This document shows positions 53,301 through 60,902 of a stretch of DNA of 64,000 nucleotides, piece after piece (position 1 is the stretch's first letter; every line of letters begins with the position of its first letter). This stretch comes from Paenibacillus roseus (GTDB lineage: Bacteria; Bacillota; Bacilli; Paenibacillales; Paenibacillaceae). The stretch covers positions 62,001 to 126,000 of the forward strand of contig NZ_JAELUP010000117.1 of assembly GCF_016424485.1 (NCBI RefSeq), given 5' to 3'. A program made the translations under genes and the position numbers. The notes under the pieces were generated by a model. It was given only the letters and a program-made list of their open reading frames with translations, did no database searches and had not been told where the DNA came from.

Positions 53301-54536
53301 GAGGTTGTCGGACCCCGCGTTGACCAACGTAAGCAATCCGGCAGTGGCTTCGGTTCCTGCGATAAGGGCCGCCGCCTCCGTTTGTGCCGACTGCGTTAGT
53401 CCTCCGAGTGCTACCTCAAGCTGCCGAATGATGTCCGTAAATGGCAATATGTTCCCGGCCGCGTCCTTCGTTTTGATTCCGAGCTGATCCATTACATCCT
53501 TCGCCTCGCCTACCGGCTTAATCAAGCGTAGGATGATCGCGCGGAGCTGCGTACCGGCCATTTCGCCCTGAATACCGGCATCGGAAAGCCGCCCGATTGC
53601 TGCCGCTGTCTGTTCGATAGTTACCCCGGTCGACGCTGCGATTGGTGCCGCATATTTCATGGCGTAGCCCAACTGCTCCATACTCGTATTGCTCGACGTA
53701 AATGCCTTCGCCAACACATCTGTTACGCGGCCGGTTTCCTCCGCTTTAAGCTGAAACCCCGTAAGAATATTCGAAGCGATATCCGCCGTCCGTCCGAGGT
53801 CCATCTGAGCCGCCGCCGCCAAGTTGAGTACGCCAGGCATTGCCTCGATGATTTCGTTTGTTTTAAAACCGGCAACCGCGAGATACCCCTGAGCATCAGC
53901 CGCCTGCCCCGCCGTAAACACCGTCGTAGCCCCGAGTTCAAGCGCCTGGTCTTGCAGCCGTTTAAACTCCGAAGCCGTCGCGCCGGACACCGCTTTGACT
54001 TTCGCCATCGACTGTTCGAAAGTGGCCGCCGCTTCGACTGACTTCGTAATTACAGCCGCATATGCAGCCGTTAGAGCCGCGAAAGCTACACCGAGTTTCG
54101 TAACTGTAGACGTAGCTTTACCGTCAAACTTATCCAATCCGTCACCGGCCGAGTTAAAGCTGTCCTCCAACTCGTGAATTTTCGAAGCTGTTACGTCGGA
54201 CTGTTTAGTCAGCGAAAGCAGCGCTGCCTCCGTGCTAACAATTTTATCGTTAATTTTCGCCTTGGCTCCGTCGTCAAACGTTTCCTTGTACTGCCGTTGC
54301 AAATCCACCAGCTTCCGCCGCTGAATATCGGCCCGGGCGTTGACATTATCGAGAGTAGCCGCCAGTTTATCGATGTTATCCCGAGTTTCCGACATCTTCT
54401 TAAACGCGGCCGTCGTCTGCTTCGCGTTTTCCGCTACGCCGGTTAGGTCTTGTTTCGCACGATCCATGCCCGCCCTAAAGTTCGCCGCGTCCAATTCGAG
54501 CCGTGCCTTAATCGCGCCTATTTCCGTAGCTGACAC
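50367..54536 (-). CDS. Tail tape measure protein
   Basis: 1389 residues. A coiled-coil N-terminus, a TP901-type tape measure core (about 165-480), a hydrophobic stretch near 490-560 with several potential membrane helices, then long charged coiled coils (about 900-1250). It sets tail length and takes part in DNA injection. At about 0.15 nm per residue, a known rule for these proteins, the tail would be near 200 nm. The longest gene of the late region, following the frameshifted chaperone pair. Confidence 0.95.
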   Translation of the reverse strand: MSATEIGAIKARLELDAANFRAGMDRAKQDLTGVAENAKQTTAAFKKMSETRDNIDKLAATLDNVNARADIQRRKLVDLQRQYKETFDDGAKAKINDKIVSTEAALLSLTKQSDVTASKIHELEDSFNSAGDGLDKFDGKATSTVTKLGVAFAALTAAYAAVITKSVEAAATFEQSMAKVKAVSGATASEFKRLQDQALELGATTVFTAGQAADAQGYLAVAGFKTNEIIEAMPGVLNLAAAAQMDLGRTADIASNILTGFQLKAEETGRVTDVLAKAFTSSNTSMEQLGYAMKYAAPIAASTGVTIEQTAAAIGRLSDAGIQGEMAGTQLRAIILRLIKPVGEAKDVMDQLGIKTKDAAGNILPFTDIIRQLEVALGGLTQSAQTEAAALIAGTEATAGLLTLVNAGSDNLNEFAEQLRNAGGTAEQIAETQMDTFNGAVVQMKSALEAVGITVGNDFIPILRQAAEAVTRALLGFNEMSDGSRTFIIALLGVTVGLGALSTAAAGAVIAFKALAVAGVSAQAALGFFVAIPAAIGLAAAAFISYKTTAAAAAEAQAEFNAQLAKSPLENTAEDVETLRGRVEELEKALTRRNEILAELNNMSALRGGYGMSEGLQELADKSRKLGQELADLNNKLEVFGVKTPDDAARRLDEMNAKIEASIPALNELLREELAEAAAKQEQITQSEKLLDRYQELSQQTSLTADEKSELTRVIQQLSDQYPELSAKLDENGRLMIMNEGNVRNLIQAEKDSVQATLDSATSRSDAWRLETEKKLEYAKKQLEALRAVSQAESFDGSGTNPYGFTGSGAFGLSGTVKQMLEDDRKKLEAEVGTYTKTINDMDLQLAKIRNGTWSESDTGGGLSTGTGTLNLKKDKKDKKPKDKKDKPAERLAQEAYRASLQYIEKMRLQNRMSEEQELAKLDELAKKYEKFDDIWIDATKRRNQLSDQMAAADKKRTDDEKKQAEESKRVAEKQARDKFDASAEWIEMETRRLTEKGASEREITNMQLAAWTRVRNRYEKDSDFYKRADKEMFNARMSLRKQDEQAAKEAAQAAEKSTKELTKSIVDAIDKQRKAELDALEERKQAIKNHYDEMLRIIDDFERGKDRKKIEDEADKYRYATSEKGRKRYEELQEQLRKMDVDDNKRALQQERDDKLAALDKQKADIDSWYADLKSSIENFNGDFISIYKLTDDERFKSFVDTNERIKAEMERFKAEMAAINAGAGSGTDPYQQSIIRQMRANSEAWKSADAAGRKRLEDENKRLGSQVGATYNSGEGRWYKDGAPLYHTGGIAGERPFSSGQRLMPDELTAILRKGEVTLTPEQISQLVGGNAGLAPVGNMVHIETLVGVQMNEPVIEDNVDIAAYRRNGADEVAELLRKKLTGGDGG

Positions 54537-54539
54537 CTA

Positions 54540-54863
54540 TTACGCACCCCCTCTCGTCCGATTTCCGATCTTGCCACGTAGCTTTTCGAGTGCGTTCCGG
54601 TCAAGTCGGTCTGCTTGTTCGGCAGGCTCCGCTCCGTCATCGTGTATCAAATCCGCCCGTAATTGATCGACAAAACGCCCGTACGCGTCCTTATCTACGC
54701 ACTGGCTCATCGTTGCAATTTGTAACGCCATCAGCCGCTGTTCCGCTGTCTCTGCCGCTTTGTATCGGAGTAAATCCGGCAGATCGATCATGTAAAACTC
54801 CGTATCAAGGACGATCTGACTTACGCCAAGCCGGACCGCCGCGCCTATTAGCCATTCGTCCAA
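54540..54863 (-). CDS. Tail assembly chaperone, frameshift extension (GT-type)
   Basis: The 107-residue open frame (TTG 54863, no evident ribosome site) directly precedes the tape measure. It is most likely made as the C-terminal part of a -1 frameshift fusion with the upstream chaperone: its frame is open without a stop back through the slippery A AAA AAC at 54929-54935. Position and size match the gpG-gpGT pairs of siphoviruses, which coat the tape measure during assembly. Independent translation is less likely. Confidence 0.8.
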   Translation of the reverse strand: MDEWLIGAAVRLGVSQIVLDTEFYMIDLPDLLRYKAAETAEQRLMALQIATMSQCVDKDAYGRFVDQLRADLIHDDGAEPAEQADRLDRNALEKLRGKIGNRTRGGA

Positions 54864-54865
54864 CG

Positions 54866-55291
54866 TTAATTGCCGCCCATGCCGCCCTGAACCGGACCCG
54901 TTTTGAACCGGCCGAGAGCGGCTTTGACGTTTTTTAGCGTCAACTCCAAATCGTTCTTTTCCGCCGTCAAACGGATGAATTCGAGAACATCGTTAAGTGT
55001 CGCGTGCTGCTCGATATACTCCGCATCAAGCCCCGATAAGACTGATACAATACGGATTGCTTCGTCAGCGGCCAGTTGAAGGGCGGCCATTACGGTTGTC
55101 GTAAACTGCTCGGAACCACGCGTAGTAAGCACTGTAACCGCTATTTGAGGGAGCGCCTCTACTACGTCAAATAACTGCCGCCATTTAGCGATAGTCAGCT
55201 TCGGGATCGGTACTGTCTTGTCTCCGATGACTACCGATTCAATGTCCGATTTATTAAATAATCGTGAAATCACGTTCATTTTCGTGTTCAT
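54866..55291 (-). CDS. Tail assembly chaperone (G-type)
   Basis: 141 residues, mostly helical (ALQLAADEAIRIVSVL, NDVLEFIRLTAEKNDLELTLKNVKAAL). In the normal frame it ends GGMGGN-stop; a -1 shift at codons CTA AAA AAC would bypass this stop and add the next ORF. The ATG at 55291 abuts GGAG; a second ATG four codons on is 12 bp from it, so the exact start is uncertain. Confidence 0.85.
   Translation of the reverse strand: MNTKMNVISRLFNKSDIESVVIGDKTVPIPKLTIAKWRQLFDVVEALPQIAVTVLTTRGSEQFTTTVMAALQLAADEAIRIVSVLSGLDAEYIEQHATLNDVLEFIRLTAEKNDLELTLKNVKAALGRFKTGPVQGGMGGN
54929..54935 (-). other. Programmed -1 ribosomal frameshift site
   Basis: In the chaperone frame the codons read CTA AAA AAC, giving the slippery heptamer A AAA AAC. 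After a -1 slip the frame stays open through the chaperone stop into the next ORF. This is the expected place for the G/GT frameshift. Confidence 0.8.
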
Positions 55292-55310
55292 CTCCTTTCG
55301 GATATAAAAG

Positions 55311-55332
55311 AGCGGCCCCGTTAAGAGCCGCC
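55311..55332 (-). terminator. Terminator-like hairpin after the tail tube gene
   Basis: On the minus strand GGCGGCTC-TTAA-CGGGGCCGCT, imperfectly paired, followed by CTTTTAT; just past the tail tube stop. Confidence 0.55.
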
Positions 55333-55342
55333 CGAGTACGTA

Positions 55343-55879
55343 TTATTCTTTTGCAGACGGATCGCCGAAGGAAATCAACAGTCCGTCGCTATCCGGGAAT
55401 GCCCGAAATGTCGTATTTGTTACGAGTTCGTTATCGTAGTTGTACGTATAATTTAGATTGGTTTGTGGGGCCGCCTTATGCAGAATAACCGTATCTTCTA
55501 CGGTCGCTTTCTCGTCCAGCGGTTCTAACTTAACTTTTTTCGCAAACGGAAACAGCCGCTGAACAACGAGCGCATTCACGTCAACGCGCTTTTTAGTTGG
55601 GTCCGTACCATCAATTACGAGTTTCGCGCCGGGAATAATCGCGGCCAGCTTTTCGAGGTCATGTTCGATAATCGGAACCGCCACGGAGGCTGTACGCCCC
55701 GTGATAATTACGTCCGCTGCCGAAGAACCCAACTGGTCAACGTTGATGTCTCGTGTGGTCTCCTCGTAAGTTAATACAACTCCGCCCTGCGTCTGCTCAA
55801 ACACGATTGGTTTAGTACCCTCGAAATCAAACGTTACTCTGCACGGGCCGAGCTTGATTTTCTCCGCATCTACTGCCAT
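55343..55879 (-). CDS. Major tail tube protein
   Basis: 178 residues, beta-rich, with a typical tail tube opening (DAEKIKLGPCRVTFDF, GGVVLTYEETTRDINVDQ). It polymerises around the tape measure to form the tail tube. Placed between the tail terminator and the chaperones, the standard order. Hairpins on both sides separate it from neighbours, which fits a need for high, separate expression. Confidence 0.87.
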   Translation of the reverse strand: MAVDAEKIKLGPCRVTFDFEGTKPIVFEQTQGGVVLTYEETTRDINVDQLGSSAADVIITGRTASVAVPIIEHDLEKLAAIIPGAKLVIDGTDPTKKRVDVNALVVQRLFPFAKKVKLEPLDEKATVEDTVILHKAAPQTNLNYTYNYDNELVTNTTFRAFPDSDGLLISFGDPSAKE

Positions 55880-55910
55880 TTATCGTTTCCCCCTCGTATA
55901 TGTCCGCAGC

Positions 55911-55938
55911 AAAAACGGCCAACCCGAAGGCTGACCGT
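55911..55938 (-). terminator. Phage terminator before the tail tube gene
   Basis: On the minus strand CGGTCAGCC-TTCG-GGTTGGCCG (G-U pairs) followed by TTTTTGC. Confidence 0.65.
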
Positions 55939-55968
55939 CTCGCTACGTTTATTTATATTGATCGCGTA

Positions 55969-56355
55969 TTATGGCCGCGAAACGCCGTTAAGAAACCTCG
56001 CCGTAAAATTGACGCTGTATAATGCCCGCTTATTGTCGTCTACACCGAGATACAGCGGAATTGGCTGATCCGCAAACGTCGCTACGATACGCTGACTCCC
56101 GATATTAAACGCACGCCGCTGATGGTACGCGTTCCAAATTGCCAAAGCTACTGTCTCCGCCTGCGCTGTAGTCTTCGCACGGACCACGACTTGAAACGAG
56201 GGCCGAAGCTGCGGCGTCCATTGCGAAGGAGCAAATCCGCCTGTGATCCGTACATATGCCGAATTGTCTGCGCCAGTTGCCGGAAACTCGTTGATATAGT
56301 ACGTGTACGGTACGGTGGCCTCCACGTTTGATTTTAACTCCGCAATCGTAAACAC
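55969..56355 (-). CDS. Tail terminator / minor capsid protein
   Basis: 128 residues resembling the minor capsid/tail terminator family that caps the tail tube at the head end (MFTIAELKSNVEATVPYTYYINEFP, AYVRITGG, VVVRAKTTAQAETVALAIWNAYHQRR). Located between the HK97-gp10-like gene and the tail tube. Confidence 0.75.
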   Translation of the reverse strand: MFTIAELKSNVEATVPYTYYINEFPATGADNSAYVRITGGFAPSQWTPQLRPSFQVVVRAKTTAQAETVALAIWNAYHQRRAFNIGSQRIVATFADQPIPLYLGVDDNKRALYSVNFTARFLNGVSRP

Positions 56356-56358
56356 GCG

Positions 56359-56763
56359 TTACAACAACTCCTTCCGGATGGCGGCGGCGATATCGTCACG
56401 GTACCGCTCGACGTTTTCTTTATACGGCCGCTCGAGGTACTTCGGCTGAGTTCCGGGCGTGGTTGGGTTCTTATACTCGCTCATTTCGTGCGTCCGGAGC
56501 GCGTAGTTAAAACGGCCATTTCCCTCTTTTTCTACCACGCTATAATAAACCGCACCTTCTACCACGCCGTCCTTCTCGGTAACTTCTGACCATGCCGTCA
56601 TCCGTAGCGGACCTTTATTCAGCGGTGCCAGTTCGCGTGACCGGCGTAATAAATCGTCCATGGAGTCATGCATTCCGTCTTTGGCCGCTGAAACTGCCCG
56701 CTGCTGCATCAACGCAACTCCTGCCGTAAATCCCTTCGTATCAAACGTTAATCCATCACTCAT
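56359..56763 (-). CDS. Neck / head-tail joining protein (HK97 gp10-like)
   Basis: 134 residues, with a helical N-terminus and the recognisable SRELAPLNKGPLRMTAWSEV...YSVVEKEGNGRF region found in tail-completion proteins of this class. Its start overlaps the stop of the connector gene upstream by 4 bp. Confidence 0.75.
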   Translation of the reverse strand: MSDGLTFDTKGFTAGVALMQQRAVSAAKDGMHDSMDDLLRRSRELAPLNKGPLRMTAWSEVTEKDGVVEGAVYYSVVEKEGNGRFNYALRTHEMSEYKNPTTPGTQPKYLERPYKENVERYRDDIAAAIRKELL

Positions 56764-57083
56764 TTGACGTACACCACCGTTAGTATCGTTTTACCGTTAA
56801 GCCACCGTTTCCGCGCCGTAGTAACCGTCGTGTACCTGCGTGCTGCTCCCGTCTCGTCTACGTATTCGTATTCGGAGGCCGCCGACACATTGGCGAATTT
56901 GTCGAGAAAAATCTGCGCGGAAGACACGACTTCCCGGCCGTGTTGGTCCGAAACGACTTCGGTACCCTCCTGAAACCGACATCTCAACTTAAATGGATCG
57001 GAGTCGGGAGTCGGATTGTTCGGGTCATCCGAGTCCGGAGGATAGACGGTTACTTGCTGACGCAGCGAAATTCCCATCGGCAT
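56760..57083 (-). CDS. Head closure / connector protein
   Basis: 107 residues, beta-rich (RQQVTVYPP, CRFQEGTEVV, YTTVTTARKRWLNGKTILTVVYVK), the usual shape and place of the second head-tail connector. Family assignment rests on gene order plus general pattern. Confidence 0.68.
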   Translation of the reverse strand: MPMGISLRQQVTVYPPDSDDPNNPTPDSDPFKLRCRFQEGTEVVSDQHGREVVSSAQIFLDKFANVSAASEYEYVDETGAARRYTTVTTARKRWLNGKTILTVVYVK

Positions 57084-57096
57084 TGTCCGTCACCTC

Positions 57097-57486
57097 CTAT
57101 AATACGGTCCAGCGGATTGCCCGCCGCGACAGCGATATTCCGCCGTTTTCCGCCGAAATCAAATCGAGGACCGTATCGGATATCCACGCGTCAAGTCCCG
57201 ATTTTGCCCAATCCTTGAACGTCATGGATGCGACTCCAGTCAACGAAAACGCCGCGACGCCCTGCTGCTGGAGCCGGTTTGAATCGTTAAACGCGATGGA
57301 TAGTTCGTTGCTGAACTCGTACACTGCGTTGTCTGGTATCGTAAGTTTCGAGTATCTGGTCGTCAAGTGACGTGACGCGACGTTTAATATCCGATGTTTT
57401 CTCGCCTCGTCACTGTCCGACCAGTCTTCGTTATCAACGCACCATTTCGTAATATACAAGTCTGCGTCCGTAATATTAACCGCCAT
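57097..57486 (-). CDS. Head-tail adaptor protein
   Basis: 129 residues, mostly helical (ADLYITKWCVDNEDWSDSDEARKHRILNVASRHL), in the place of the first connector that binds the portal ring. GGAGG is 3 bp from an ATG at 57492 but 9 bp from ATG 57486, so the latter is preferred. Confidence 0.68.
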   Translation of the reverse strand: MAVNITDADLYITKWCVDNEDWSDSDEARKHRILNVASRHLTTRYSKLTIPDNAVYEFSNELSIAFNDSNRLQQQGVAAFSLTGVASMTFKDWAKSGLDAWISDTVLDLISAENGGISLSRRAIRWTVL

Positions 57487-57500
57487 AGGCATATTCCTCC

Positions 57501-57782
57501 TTATTTACCGGAGGATTTACGGCGACTTGGTAGTTTCGCTTCTGGCTTCGACTCCGCTTCCCCCGGTTCAATTTCAATCGATTTTTCTTCCGATACCTCC
57601 GGAATATCTTCGGGAGTATCGTTCTCAGTCTCACTAACCCGCGTAATCCATTTCGGAGCGAGTTCGTCAAGTACCGTAGTCTCTATCCCATCTTCCGTGC
57701 TATACTCGCCAAACCAGTTAAACCTTACCGTCTTACCTCCGATATCAACTTCATAGTTAGACGGTCCTTGGTACGTTACCAA
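57501..57782 (-). CDS. Small phage protein, unknown
   Basis: 93 residues: a small beta-rich N-terminal part (YEVDIGGKTVRFNWFGEY) and a long acidic, then basic, disordered-looking tail (EEKSIEIEPGEAESKPEAKL...RRKSSGK). The N-terminal part may pack on the capsid; no family recognised. Confidence 0.65.
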   Translation of the reverse strand: MVTYQGPSNYEVDIGGKTVRFNWFGEYSTEDGIETTVLDELAPKWITRVSETENDTPEDIPEVSEEKSIEIEPGEAESKPEAKLPSRRKSSGK

Positions 57783-57800
57783 TCGTTACACCTCCGTGAT

Positions 57801-58484
57801 TTAGTTGTGAATTACCGTTAGGGCGACTTTCGATACGCGAAAATGTCGCGTAGTCGAGCCGGGAATATTACGTATAGAGATACGGGGCCGTAATATAAAC
57901 GATCCTCCGATGTCCATCTCCGAGGCGGAGAACCTTTTTTCGTAAAACACGTTTCCGCATTCGAGTAAAATTACGGTCCCGTCCGAGCGAAGCCGTAGTT
58001 CAAGGTTCTTCCTCCGCTTCCATTCGCCTAAATTGAGAAGCGGATGCTGCTTAAGTACGGAATCAGTTTTGGCTCCCGAGGATGTAAACGTTTTGATCCG
58101 GGTGTCGTCACCTTCGGTTGGTGTGGACGATACCGCAAACCCTTTCGTCTTCCCAGAGTTGGTCATTTCGAGAAAAACGTTAATGTTCGGCGTGCCATTC
58201 GAGAAAAACAGCGATTCAAACTCTAACCGAATCTCACGAATGTTTGGCGAAAAGCTTATACCGTTCGGGAAGATATTCAAGATCGCCGTATCGTCTGCTG
58301 CTGCGCTCGTCTTGACTTCGAGATAGCCATAACTAGATTCGAGCGGAGATATAGTATGCGTAGGTGTACCCGTTCCCGTTACAGATACCCAACTAGGTAA
58401 CGTTGTCGCAAGCATAAAGTTTTCCTCGACGCGTTTCGCCGTCTTACCAAACGGTATTTCCTCGCCCCAGGCGTCCCTGATCAT
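57801..58484 (-). CDS. Unknown beta-rich protein beside the head fibre gene
   Basis: 227 residues, predicted beta-sandwich with a lectin/laminin-G-like look (LEVKTSAAADDTAILNIF, RLEFESLFF, LELRLRSDGTVILLECGNVFYEKRF). Its start overlaps the stop of the propeller gene by 1 bp. With that gene it may form a capsid-surface decoration; no direct evidence. Confidence 0.6.
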   Translation of the reverse strand: MIRDAWGEEIPFGKTAKRVEENFMLATTLPSWVSVTGTGTPTHTISPLESSYGYLEVKTSAAADDTAILNIFPNGISFSPNIREIRLEFESLFFSNGTPNINVFLEMTNSGKTKGFAVSSTPTEGDDTRIKTFTSSGAKTDSVLKQHPLLNLGEWKRRKNLELRLRSDGTVILLECGNVFYEKRFSASEMDIGGSFILRPRISIRNIPGSTTRHFRVSKVALTVIHN

Positions 58485-59653
58485 TACACCACCTCCGCAA
58501 CTGCAACGCCTACTGCGCCCTGATTATCCGTACCATTTGCCGCGTAGAAAAGGTATAGTTTCCCTTGATATTCGATAACTTGCGGTTGTTTCAGCGCCCC
58601 TGCGTCCCACGCGCCGGTACCCCCTTCGCTAATTCCGGGATAAACCGAATGAATATTCCGCGCATTCTCAAATTTCGCGATCACGATGTTCTTTTTCGCC
58701 GTATTAAAGCCTGATTCGAATGGACTTACGGTGCATACGATCCAAGGTTTAGATTTAAACGAAAACGGGAACGTGTGGTGAAATTCGATTCTTGATCCGG
58801 ACTTATCTTCGAGTATGTCCGTAAAACCTACGATCGGCCTCGGATCAATCTGCCAGCGGAACCCATCCTCGGAATAGGACACGCCGAGTTTGTACGTGCC
58901 TCCCCCACCTAGCAGGTGATGCGCTACCCACATACGCCCTTGACGGTAAACACGGGCATATCCGCAATGTCCATCCCCTGTGAACTCCGACTCATTGGTC
59001 ATGATGATCGGATTACCGGCATACCGCGTCCAAGTAAGCCCATCGTCCGAAGTAGCGAGACACGTCGCCTGCGCCCGGTAAGTGGGGCTACTTGTAGCGT
59101 AATAGTTATTGTGGTAGTACATGTGAAATTTGCCTGTTACCTCGTTAAAAACCACGGATGGGGTCTCCGTCTGCTCACCGTCCACATCATCGTAATAAAC
59201 TCGTCCTTTATCCGTCCAAGGACCGAGAGGATGCGGGGCCGTTGCTAAACCAATACCACCTTTTCCGGACGCGTGGTCTGACGAGTAATACATGTAAAAT
59301 TCGTCCAGAGCTTGCGGATAAACTGCTTTCATGTGGATTACGCTAGGCCAATAAAGCGCGTAGTTATTACTTACGAGCCACGGAGCGTCATTCCGACTAA
59401 ACACCGGACGGTTACCGTATTTCTTAAAAACCGGCGCTTCGTCTACGTACCCTTGCGGTGCTGTCTCCTTACGCGCATAATCCTTAAACTTCGCTGCTTC
59501 CGCCATTTCCCGTGCTTCTTCGTCAACAGCCGGTCCGCCTCCGCCATCTTCTTGTAATTTCTTTACGATGTCTCCTAGTTTGATGTCGTTAGCCGCCGGA
59601 CTGATCAGATTTAATCGCTCTGCATCATGTCCTGATATCGACAAATTCGTCAC
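58484..59653 (-). CDS. Head-fibre-like protein with glycosidase-type five-bladed beta-propeller
   Basis: 389 residues. The first 65 (ERLNLISPAANDIKLGDIVKKLQEDGGGG, then helix) look like an anchoring segment. About 75-389 has the repeating features of GH43/GH32/GH68-type propellers: FSRNDAPW, WPSVIHM, DEFYMYYSSDH, GIGLATAPHPLGPW, ETPSVVFNEVTGKFHMYYHN, CLATSDDGLTWTRYAGNPI, SYSEDGFRW, GKLYLFYAAN. It is encoded between the capsid protein and the connectors, so it is probably displayed on the head. Whether it cuts or only binds glycans is unknown. Confidence 0.75.
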   Translation of the reverse strand: MTNLSISGHDAERLNLISPAANDIKLGDIVKKLQEDGGGGPAVDEEAREMAEAAKFKDYARKETAPQGYVDEAPVFKKYGNRPVFSRNDAPWLVSNNYALYWPSVIHMKAVYPQALDEFYMYYSSDHASGKGGIGLATAPHPLGPWTDKGRVYYDDVDGEQTETPSVVFNEVTGKFHMYYHNNYYATSSPTYRAQATCLATSDDGLTWTRYAGNPIIMTNESEFTGDGHCGYARVYRQGRMWVAHHLLGGGGTYKLGVSYSEDGFRWQIDPRPIVGFTDILEDKSGSRIEFHHTFPFSFKSKPWIVCTVSPFESGFNTAKKNIVIAKFENARNIHSVYPGISEGGTGAWDAGALKQPQVIEYQGKLYLFYAANGTDNQGAVGVAVAEVV

Positions 59654-59675
59654 ACCTCCGTTTAGTTTACGTTAA

Positions 59676-59697
59676 AAGAGGGCCGCGAAGCCCTCTT
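59676..59697 (-). terminator. Strong terminator after the major capsid gene
   Basis: A perfect 8-bp stem AAGAGGGC/GCCCTCTT with a 6-nt loop, followed by TTAAC on the minus strand; 10 bp past the capsid gene stop. Confidence 0.8.
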
Positions 59698-59707
59698 AGA
59701 ATACCGG

Positions 59708-60835
59708 TTAAGATACCGATGTGCTAATATTTTCGAGGATCGCGATTTTTTCCTTCGCATTCTTGACGGTAATACCGTACTCGCCGCGAATCTGACGAGC
59801 TACGAAGTCCGCGCCAGGAATAGATGCGTCAACATCGTATAGGCTACGTCCTTGCATTGGCGACAATTTAAGAATACTACGGTCGAACAGCGCAATTTTG
59901 TTAACCGGGAAGTTCGGGTCAACGATGATAGTTGCTTCATTGCCGCCTGTGATGTCGGATACGAACGTAGAGATACGGTGCCCCGTCGTCTCGTCCGTAC
60001 GTACGGTGCGGATGGTATCCTTCGCCAACTTCGAAATTTGACGAGCGCCCGCAGTGTTCGTCAAAATCGTATTTACGTTACCACCGCGAAGGTAAACTTG
60101 TTCCATCAGGTCATTAATCGCTTTGGCCGACACTTCCGCGCCTGACAGATTCTTTTTAGCAGACGCGTTTTTCTCCGCGAAGTACAGTAGCCCGCCGGAT
60201 GTGGACGGAACACTCTTTTGACCTTGAATACGGCGTCCGAAGATCAGCCAGTCGTTAAGCTCACGCGCCAATTCCTTCAAACGGAGTTCCACTTGGTAGT
60301 TTAGCTCGTTAGTTACGTTGTGTGTGCGGACAGCCATTTGCGTACCGGACACGGCCGCGTAACGTTCGATAATCTGCGTAAAGTTGTAATCGGTGTAGCG
60401 GTCGTGTGCCTCGTCAACGCCAGGCAACGCGCCCTGCAATTGCGGACGAGAAACAATACGAATTCCGTCACCAGACGCGAGGGCAGCCGGGGTGGTTCCG
60501 TCAAATCCGCGAACTACCGTAATTGCATCGATATTAACCGCGGTCACCTGCATGTACTCTTCGCCAGCTACGATAATAGAGTTAACGCGGAACTTCTCGC
60601 CATCGCCGGGTGCGACGTTAAATGTAGTGGCGGACGCACTTACCGCTGCCGCTACGTTTGCGCGGTTAGAGTTAAGGTTGTCGGACATCCACTCGTACTT
60701 CGTTTGAAAAAGTGGTTCGCCACCGATACCGACCATGCCTAACAGCGTAGGTGCATCGTTAATAATCAGCGAGATACCCGCTTCGAGTTGGCGCACCTGA
60801 TCTTTAAAGTCATACGTAAATGTAAATTGAGACAT
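59708..60835 (-). CDS. Major capsid protein, SU10/DUF5309 type
   Basis: 375 residues with the DUF5309 layout: an N-arm (MSQFTFTYDFKDQVRQLEAGISLI), LPGVDEAHDRYTDYNFTQI, a long helix RLKELARELNDWLIFGRR and the C-terminal domain ending in REGYGI-like REYGITVKNA. An insert at about 55-130 is a small beta domain with VVRGFDGTTPAALASGDGI, also seen at the fibre N-terminus. Forms the HK97-fold shell. ATG preceded by AGGGGGAAATG. Confidence 0.88.
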   Translation of the reverse strand: MSQFTFTYDFKDQVRQLEAGISLIINDAPTLLGMVGIGGEPLFQTKYEWMSDNLNSNRANVAAAVSASATTFNVAPGDGEKFRVNSIIVAGEEYMQVTAVNIDAITVVRGFDGTTPAALASGDGIRIVSRPQLQGALPGVDEAHDRYTDYNFTQIIERYAAVSGTQMAVRTHNVTNELNYQVELRLKELARELNDWLIFGRRIQGQKSVPSTSGGLLYFAEKNASAKKNLSGAEVSAKAINDLMEQVYLRGGNVNTILTNTAGARQISKLAKDTIRTVRTDETTGHRISTFVSDITGGNEATIIVDPNFPVNKIALFDRSILKLSPMQGRSLYDVDASIPGADFVARQIRGEYGITVKNAKEKIAILENISTSVS

Positions 60836-60875
60836 TCGTCATTTCCCCCTTGGACTGTTTATGTGTATAAAATAA

Positions 60876-60902
60876 AAAGACCGCCGATTGATCGGGGCCT
60901 CT
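60876..60902 (-). terminator. Phage terminator between scaffold and capsid genes
   Basis: On the minus strand AGGCCCCGAT-CA-ATCGGCGGTCT followed by TTTTATTTT. Confidence 0.72.

Noticed and set aside
54540..54863. Independent gene starting at TTG 54863
   Set aside because: No ribosome site and a continuous -1 frame from a perfect slippery site make a frameshift fusion the better model.
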